Source: Ochotona curzoniae
Taxonomy: Eukaryota > Chordata > Mammalia > Lagomorpha > Ochotonidae
Direction: 5' to 3'
Assembly: GCF_017591425.1 (NCBI RefSeq)
Contig: NW_024467121.1
Span: 17,868,707 to 17,932,706, forward strand
DNA length: 64,000 bases
The notes beneath the pieces are model-generated. The model was not told the DNA's origin. It saw only the letters and a program-made list of their open reading frames with translations, and ran no database searches. Shown piece after piece: positions 58,925 to 64,000 of this stretch; position 1 is the stretch's first letter, and every line of letters starts with the position of its first letter. The translations under genes and the position numbers were made by a program.

Positions 58925-59095
58925 TATCTCTAAAAAATTCACAGACTGTGAAAAAACTATGCATAGATTAAAACATTTTTGCACCAAAATAAATTTGCTT
59001 TTAATTTCAGTTTTTCCACAATTCTTGTTCAAGTACTTTTTACACCACAAACCTTTACACTACAGAATTTTGGAGCTGATGAGAAGTACTTTTAG
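58925..59095. mobile_element. Short inverted-repeat (MITE-like) element in the USP6NL intron
   Basis: TCACAGACTGTGAAAAAACT, ATGCATAGATTAAAACATTT and TGCACCAAAATAAATTTGCT with a TTCCACAATTCTTGTTCAAG end. It shares the TTTGGTGCAAAA core with the copies at 15.1, 36.4 and 42.5 kb. Confidence 0.55.
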
Positions 59096-60429
59096 AGATA
59101 TTGATACTAAATCTCAACATTCCATCAGGCAATGTATAGGGGAAAACCTCATAGGTGAGGTTCATACTACGTTGACATATGCCTTACGTTTTGTGAAAGC
59201 AAACAGGTACAAACACATTCAATAATGCAAAACTGAGATTCTCCTAAGAATCTCTTAGAGATTATACCACATCTTCTGTGGTGTAAGTAGTTCTCACTTT
59301 AAACTACATCACCTAAAATGATTTTAAAATCTCAGTAAACCATTGCAGCAGTCTGCCAAATTTAAAGGTCAACTAATGACCAGCTGTGGTCTCAACGCTA
59401 TCTCATAATCAGGTTATTACTATAATTATCTTAAATATCTCTCACAGTACAATTTTTGGATAAAAAGTGTTTCCCATCCAAAAGCTAGTATTATAAAAAG
59501 ATCCTAATTTAACAAGTAAAAAGAAAAAAAATTTAAAAGACAATCATATTGGATAGTTTATATTTTATATAATAGAACATTCATGAGAATTTAGGGAAAA
59601 GTATAGTAAATTGGTCATTTAGTGAACAGAGTGTAAAAATTTATTTACTACAACACATATATCCAGGAAATATAATCTTGAAAAAAGGAACATATTTCAC
59701 TTTAAAAATTGCATATGTTCTTCACCTGTTATTACAAAACAATATATTGTCACTTAAAAACAAGCTTTTGTTCTCTTCAAATATCCCATTTACCCACTGC
59801 TATGTCTTGGGCCCTGTGCTAAACAGCAGGAATGTTACTGACAAGCATAAAGACATGGTCTTTCTGCTCATGTAGTTCACAGTCTTGATGATGATAATTT
59901 TCTTACTTAGGCTCATACAATTTTCCTTAGGACATTTTGGAAAAAAAAATCAATGTTCTTTTGAGGGGGAAGAGAAGCAACAAACAATGATAAAGAAACA
60001 CTGGCCTTTAAATAATTACATTACTGTCAGAATAACTGAGCTAAGAATAAACCTTCATACTGTTTCAATTCTGTGATATTAAAACTTGTCCAAATAAATC
60101 AGATTTTTTTTCAGGCCATGAAACCCCACAAAAGAAAGAAAACATAAACAAAGCTGTTCTGGTTCAAGCAGCAAGGCTCCTGGTTCCTCCTAGGCAAACC
60201 CTCTGCTCTTCCCTCAACTGGACAGTCCCTTGGAGCCCATGGACTCCGGAGAGACCTAGTCCTACCCGTAGTATACAACCTGTAGAACTCAATGGACACC
60301 CACCCAGTACAGCTACTCCCAGTTCTTTCTGTATTCCCTATTTTCATAAAACTTCAATGAAACTTCTGATTATTTTTGCATGAATTTGACTTGACTTTAA
60401 TTATATCTAAACACACAGTTTACATATTT

Positions 60430-60555
60430 GAAGGCATATATGCGTCATATATTGAATTTGGCAATGACAGTTTCTTTTATTCATTTGTATCTGAAGGCAT
60501 ATATGTGTCATATATTAAATTTGGTGATGAGTTTCTTGTATTCATTCACTCATCC
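60430..60555. repeat. Two-copy 63-bp tandem duplication
   Basis: GAAGGCATATATGCGTCATA starts at 60430 and GAAGGCATATATGTGTCATA at 60493. The similarity continues through TATTGAATTTGG/TATTAAATTTGG and TTTCTT..TATTCATT. Confidence 0.9.
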
Positions 60556-60734
60556 ATTCAACAAAGCATACTGTAGCTATTAGGTGCTGGCAATACAAGG
60601 ACAGAATGAGACAGGTGAAAGACATGTTCTTCCAGACCTCATATCCTGGTTGCATACTGGGTTATGCTGACAAGTGTGAAAAGCAATGGAAGCTATCATG
60701 GGGTGGAAGGTGCATTAGGCACAGAGGTGAAGGT

Positions 60735-61005
60735 GCCTCTTTGGGTGCCCACGTCCTACAGAAGAGTGCCTGCTTCGCTGACTTGAGTCCCTGCTTCGCT
60801 GACTTGAGTCCCTGCTCCACTTCCAGTCCAGCTACTCACTAATGTGTACTCTGGGAGGTAGAGGGGATGGATGGTACAGGTACTTGGGTCACTACCACCA
60901 CAATGGAGGTTGAAATGGCTTAGCACTGCCTGTTGTAAGCACGAACTCCTAGATGGAAGATTCTGTGACTTTGCCTTTCAAATAAATAAATAAACAAACA
61001 AACAA
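60735..61005 (+). mobile_element. Decayed C-SINE with a 21-bp tandem duplication
   Basis: CCAGTCCAGCTACTCACTAA, GGAAGATTCTGTGACTTTGC and a CTTTCAAATAAATAAATAAA tail. CTGCTTCGCTGACTTGAGTC is repeated back to back at 60770-60811. Confidence 0.75.
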
Positions 61006-61536
61006 ACAAAAATATGACAAATAATGGAGGGTAGGGCAGGGCAGAGGACCAAAGATGATGATAAGGCCTTAGGATAGGCAGTCAAGTCATGCAGGGTCCG
61101 GGAGCTCATGGTGAGGATATGGGACTTTATTCTGAGTTAGCTGTACAGTAACAGGTTTTTCAGCAAGAGTTACCTGACCAGATGTTTGTCATGGAAAGGT
61201 CACTTTCAATAGTGGACTGGACCTCTAAGAGTGTAGTAATAAGGAATGGCGACAACTACACTGATGACTAACAGGAAAGCATTCGCTATACGTCTGCCTT
61301 TGCTGAAAAAGTTGCCCCAAGTAATGCTGGTGAGGAGTGTAATGTTGGTCAGTATTATTTCTCTTATTTCATTGATGAGAAAAGTAAAGCAGAAATTCAC
61401 ACGCTCATCAGCCTTGAGTTAACAAAGCAGTCCTAGAATTCACATCCAGAATTGATGATTCCACAGCTTTCCCTATCTACTCCTCTACCACACTGTGGCA
61501 GTAATAATAAGATTATTGCTTCATGGGGATATTTTT

Positions 61537-61866
61537 TTTTTTAAAGATTTATTTTTATTATTTTTTCATTGGAAAGGCGGATATACAGAGAGGAGAGACA
61601 GAGAGGAAGATCTTCCGTCCGATGATTCACTCCCCAAGTGAGCGCAACGGGCCGATACTATGCCGATCCGAAGCCAGGAGCCTCTTCCGGGTCTCCCACG
61701 CGGGTGCAGGGTCCCAAAGCTTTGGGCCGTCCTTGACTGCTTTCCCAGGCCACAGGCAGGGAGCTGGAAGGGAAGCGGGGCTGCCAGGACCAGAACCGGC
61801 GCCCATATGGGATCCCGGGCGTGCAAGGCGAGGACCTTTAACCACTTGCGCCACCGCGCCGGGCCC
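61537..61866 (-). mobile_element. Youngest full-length C-SINE with a 16-bp target-site duplication
   Basis: TTAAAGATTTATTTTTATTA to GCGCCACCGCGCCGGGCCC, CpG-rich and close to consensus. TCATGGGGATATTTTT flanks it (from 61521 and at 61867-61882). Antisense-neutral position in the intron: it lies in the same orientation as USP6NL. Confidence 0.96.
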
Positions 61867-62637
61867 TCATGGGGATATTTTTAAAGTCTACACAGTACTC
61901 AGGGGGTTTCATATCATATGTCACAGTGAAGGCTGATTGCTGACTTTAAAACAAGCAAATATTATTCAATAAATTGTCCTTGTATTTTTTTATAACAGAT
62001 ATAATAATGTGAAAAAACTATTCTGATAACTCAAACTTTACAATGCTTGTCCATGAGAAGACAATTCCCATGCTAATGTATTTTTAATCAATAGAAAAGC
62101 AAGTTATAAACAATATGTGTAGTATAATCCCATGTATTATGATGATATATAGATATAAATATATGTGTGTCTACAAAGATGACTAGAAGGGGTAATCCTG
62201 GCAATGATTAACACAGAACAGGATGTGCTTTCGGTTTGCATGATCACTGTTTTTGCTTATCTATCACATACTTTGTCTACTACAAACATGCATTACTTGC
62301 TCATTTAAAAATACAAAATGTAAAAGGTAGAATTATATTAATCTGAAGCTCTAGTGTATAACTTACAACATTTTGTTTATTATTCAAAGAACTTTGTGAA
62401 AGGTTTTATTTCCACCTGAATATACTATATTACTAAATGAGCCATCTAGGCAAAAATGGTATTAATCAGGTATGGCAATCCCAAAATTGCAATGATTAAC
62501 AATCAAGTTTTTGACTTTCTAAGCACTCAAAAATCCATTTTTCAACTAAACCATCTATTGATTTCTGCTTCAGATAAACTTCACAATTATTTATCTGATT
62601 TATATAATTCAACTTTCATCTCTTCTAAAAAGTCTAT

Positions 62638-62982
62638 TTTTAAAAACCTATTTATTTATTTGAGAGAGTTACAGAGATGGGGAAGGCACGCATGCACACA
62701 CACAGACCTTCCATTCAGTGGCTTCTCCCTCCCCCAACCAACATATTGCTCAACACCTGGAGCTAATCAAAGTGAGGACCAGAACTTCTTCCAGGTTCCT
62801 CACAGGCGTGACACGGCATCAAACACTTGACGTGTCTACTGGTGCTCCCCCAGGCCATTGGCAGGGAGCTGGGTCAGAAGTGGAGCAGTCAGGACATGGA
62901 CTGAGACATGAGGCAGTGCCTATAATATGAGATGTTAGTCCTTCAGGTAGTGGTTTTACCTGCTACGCCACAATGCTGGCCC
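62638..62982 (-). mobile_element. Lagomorph C-SINE, older form
   Basis: AAAACCTATTTATTTATTTG tail complement, CAGTGGCTTCTCCCTCCCCC, GCAGGGAGCTGGGTCAGAAG and CTGCTACGCCACAATGCTGG head. Confidence 0.88.
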
Positions 62983-64000
62983 TCTATTTTTTTTTTATCT
63001 CCAACCTTCAAACATTCACTTAGTTTCATAATTTTTCAAATATAACTGACAATCACACTGATCTCATCTATAAATTCACTTAGTCAATGGAATGTCCTAG
63101 TACATATTTACTCAAAACAAATAGCTAGTCTTTTCACTTACAGCTTCATTTGGCTTCAAGTTTCTCTCATCAATATTTATTCAAATCTTCCCAATTCTAA
63201 ACTTTTTTTCTTGCTGAAAACATGAAATACTATATATCTAGAACAGTGTTTGCATTCAAAATGAGAACAACGTGGGTCCCCTCAGTTCCTTGGTTATTCT
63301 GTTCCCAATAGAAAGAGCCACTTTCCTGGCTTTACTTAACTGCCAGGGCAGGGAAGAGACTGAAGGAGGTAGTAACAGAGAATTGGATAAAGGAACATGT
63401 AGTGGAAAAGATGAAAACAACAGCCACAACTTTAGAAGGGGGAAGAGGGGATGAAGAAGAAAGAAGACAAAGAAAAAGTTAAACATTTCTGGAGAAACAC
63501 CACCTATTTAATATATTATCCCTCCAGTGTATCATTGTTCGATGTTCATTCAATATTCCTTTAAATGCATCAAAGATCTAACAACCACATGGTAAATTCT
63601 GTGCTATGGACATAAGTTTTGCATTTCTCAGGAGGAGAAATCTGAGAAGGAAGGGAATAATTGAGGTAGTCAATTCAGTTATAAAACAAAATGCAAAATA
63701 TGTGCCATGTGCAATGGAGACTTAATTTTTAATAAATTATTTACCTTAAGTTTAAAATTGTATTGTAGTAACATCACATTACTTTCTAAAAATTAACATG
63801 CTGCATTATATGAGTGAGTAACAGGTCAAAACACACAGTGAGGGGATATTTTAGACCATTCCGAAATATTCAGAAAGCTTTTTCATGGTAGACCATAATG
63901 CATCTCTTTTTACCCCAGCAGACTACGGTGATTTCCACTTCCACTGTATTCATTCTCACAATATCTAAAGCAGCAACAGAACCACAGGAAAGGTGCTGAC

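Larger units (their letters stand above)
58831..64000 (-). other. USP6NL: USP6NL intron upstream of the terminal exon
   Basis: The sequence upstream of the acceptor to the window end shows no further exon I can recognise by protein similarity to USP6NL. It contains an inverted-repeat element (about 58925-59095), ancient-repeat-like sequence near 59.8 and 60.6 kb, a 63-bp tandem duplication (60430-60555) and three SINEs. The rest is AT-rich unique sequence. A small exon could have been missed. Confidence 0.75.

Noticed and set aside
60425..60560. Repeat peptide ORF suggesting a short repetitive protein
   Set aside because: It is a simple two-copy DNA duplication in an intron, antisense to the gene.
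1..64000. A previously undescribed gene system, CRISPR array or operon
   Set aside because: Layout, splice signals and repeats are ordinary mammalian; nothing in the window supports such a system.

Overview
This window is a mammalian nuclear segment, almost certainly from a lagomorph and more likely a pika (Ochotona) than a rabbit. The evidence is about fifty copies of one tRNA-derived SINE. Its consensus runs from a GTGGCCTAGCGGCTAAAGTCC-like head with a Pol III B box (GGTTCTAATCC) to a tail of CTGTATATCTGACTTTCCAATAAAAATAAATCTTT type, which is the lagomorph C-SINE. L1 3' ends with purine-rich 3' UTRs accompany it. The genus call rests on remembered consensus sequences and is an inference.

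Only one protein-coding gene is supported: the terminal coding exon of USP6NL (RN-tre, a Rab GTPase-activating protein) on the minus strand. The exon is 57421-58808, with a clean splice acceptor at 58809-58810. Downstream lies a long, repeat-poor 3' UTR, probably ending near 53.33 kb, where an AATAAA lies at 53356-53361 on the minus strand. The sequence from 58809 to the window end is USP6NL intron and holds three SINEs, a short inverted-repeat element and a 63-bp tandem duplication.

Everything below about 53.3 kb looks intergenic. It is layered with repeats: an old plus-strand L1 (16.8-21.7 kb) opened by several SINEs and by a younger, 5'-truncated minus-strand L1 that still has its target-site duplication; a MaLR LTR inside another L1 (23.2-24.4 kb); MaLR LTRs at 31-33 kb; MIR remnants; and several microsatellites. 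A stop-containing YBX1 cold-shock-domain retropseudogene lies at 52.05-52.17 kb. The stretches at 1.2-3.2, 10.1-13.5, 24.4-26.6, 36.4-39.3 and 42.6-48 kb are mostly unique-looking DNA with no gene I can support. The best unexplained signal there is a 71-nt minus-strand block at 13524-13594 with strong splice sites and one open frame.

I found no operon, CRISPR array, tRNA or rRNA gene, intact mobile-element gene, or evidence of a new biological system. The many ORFs of 60-180 codons outside USP6NL lie in repeats or unique noncoding DNA and are not genes.
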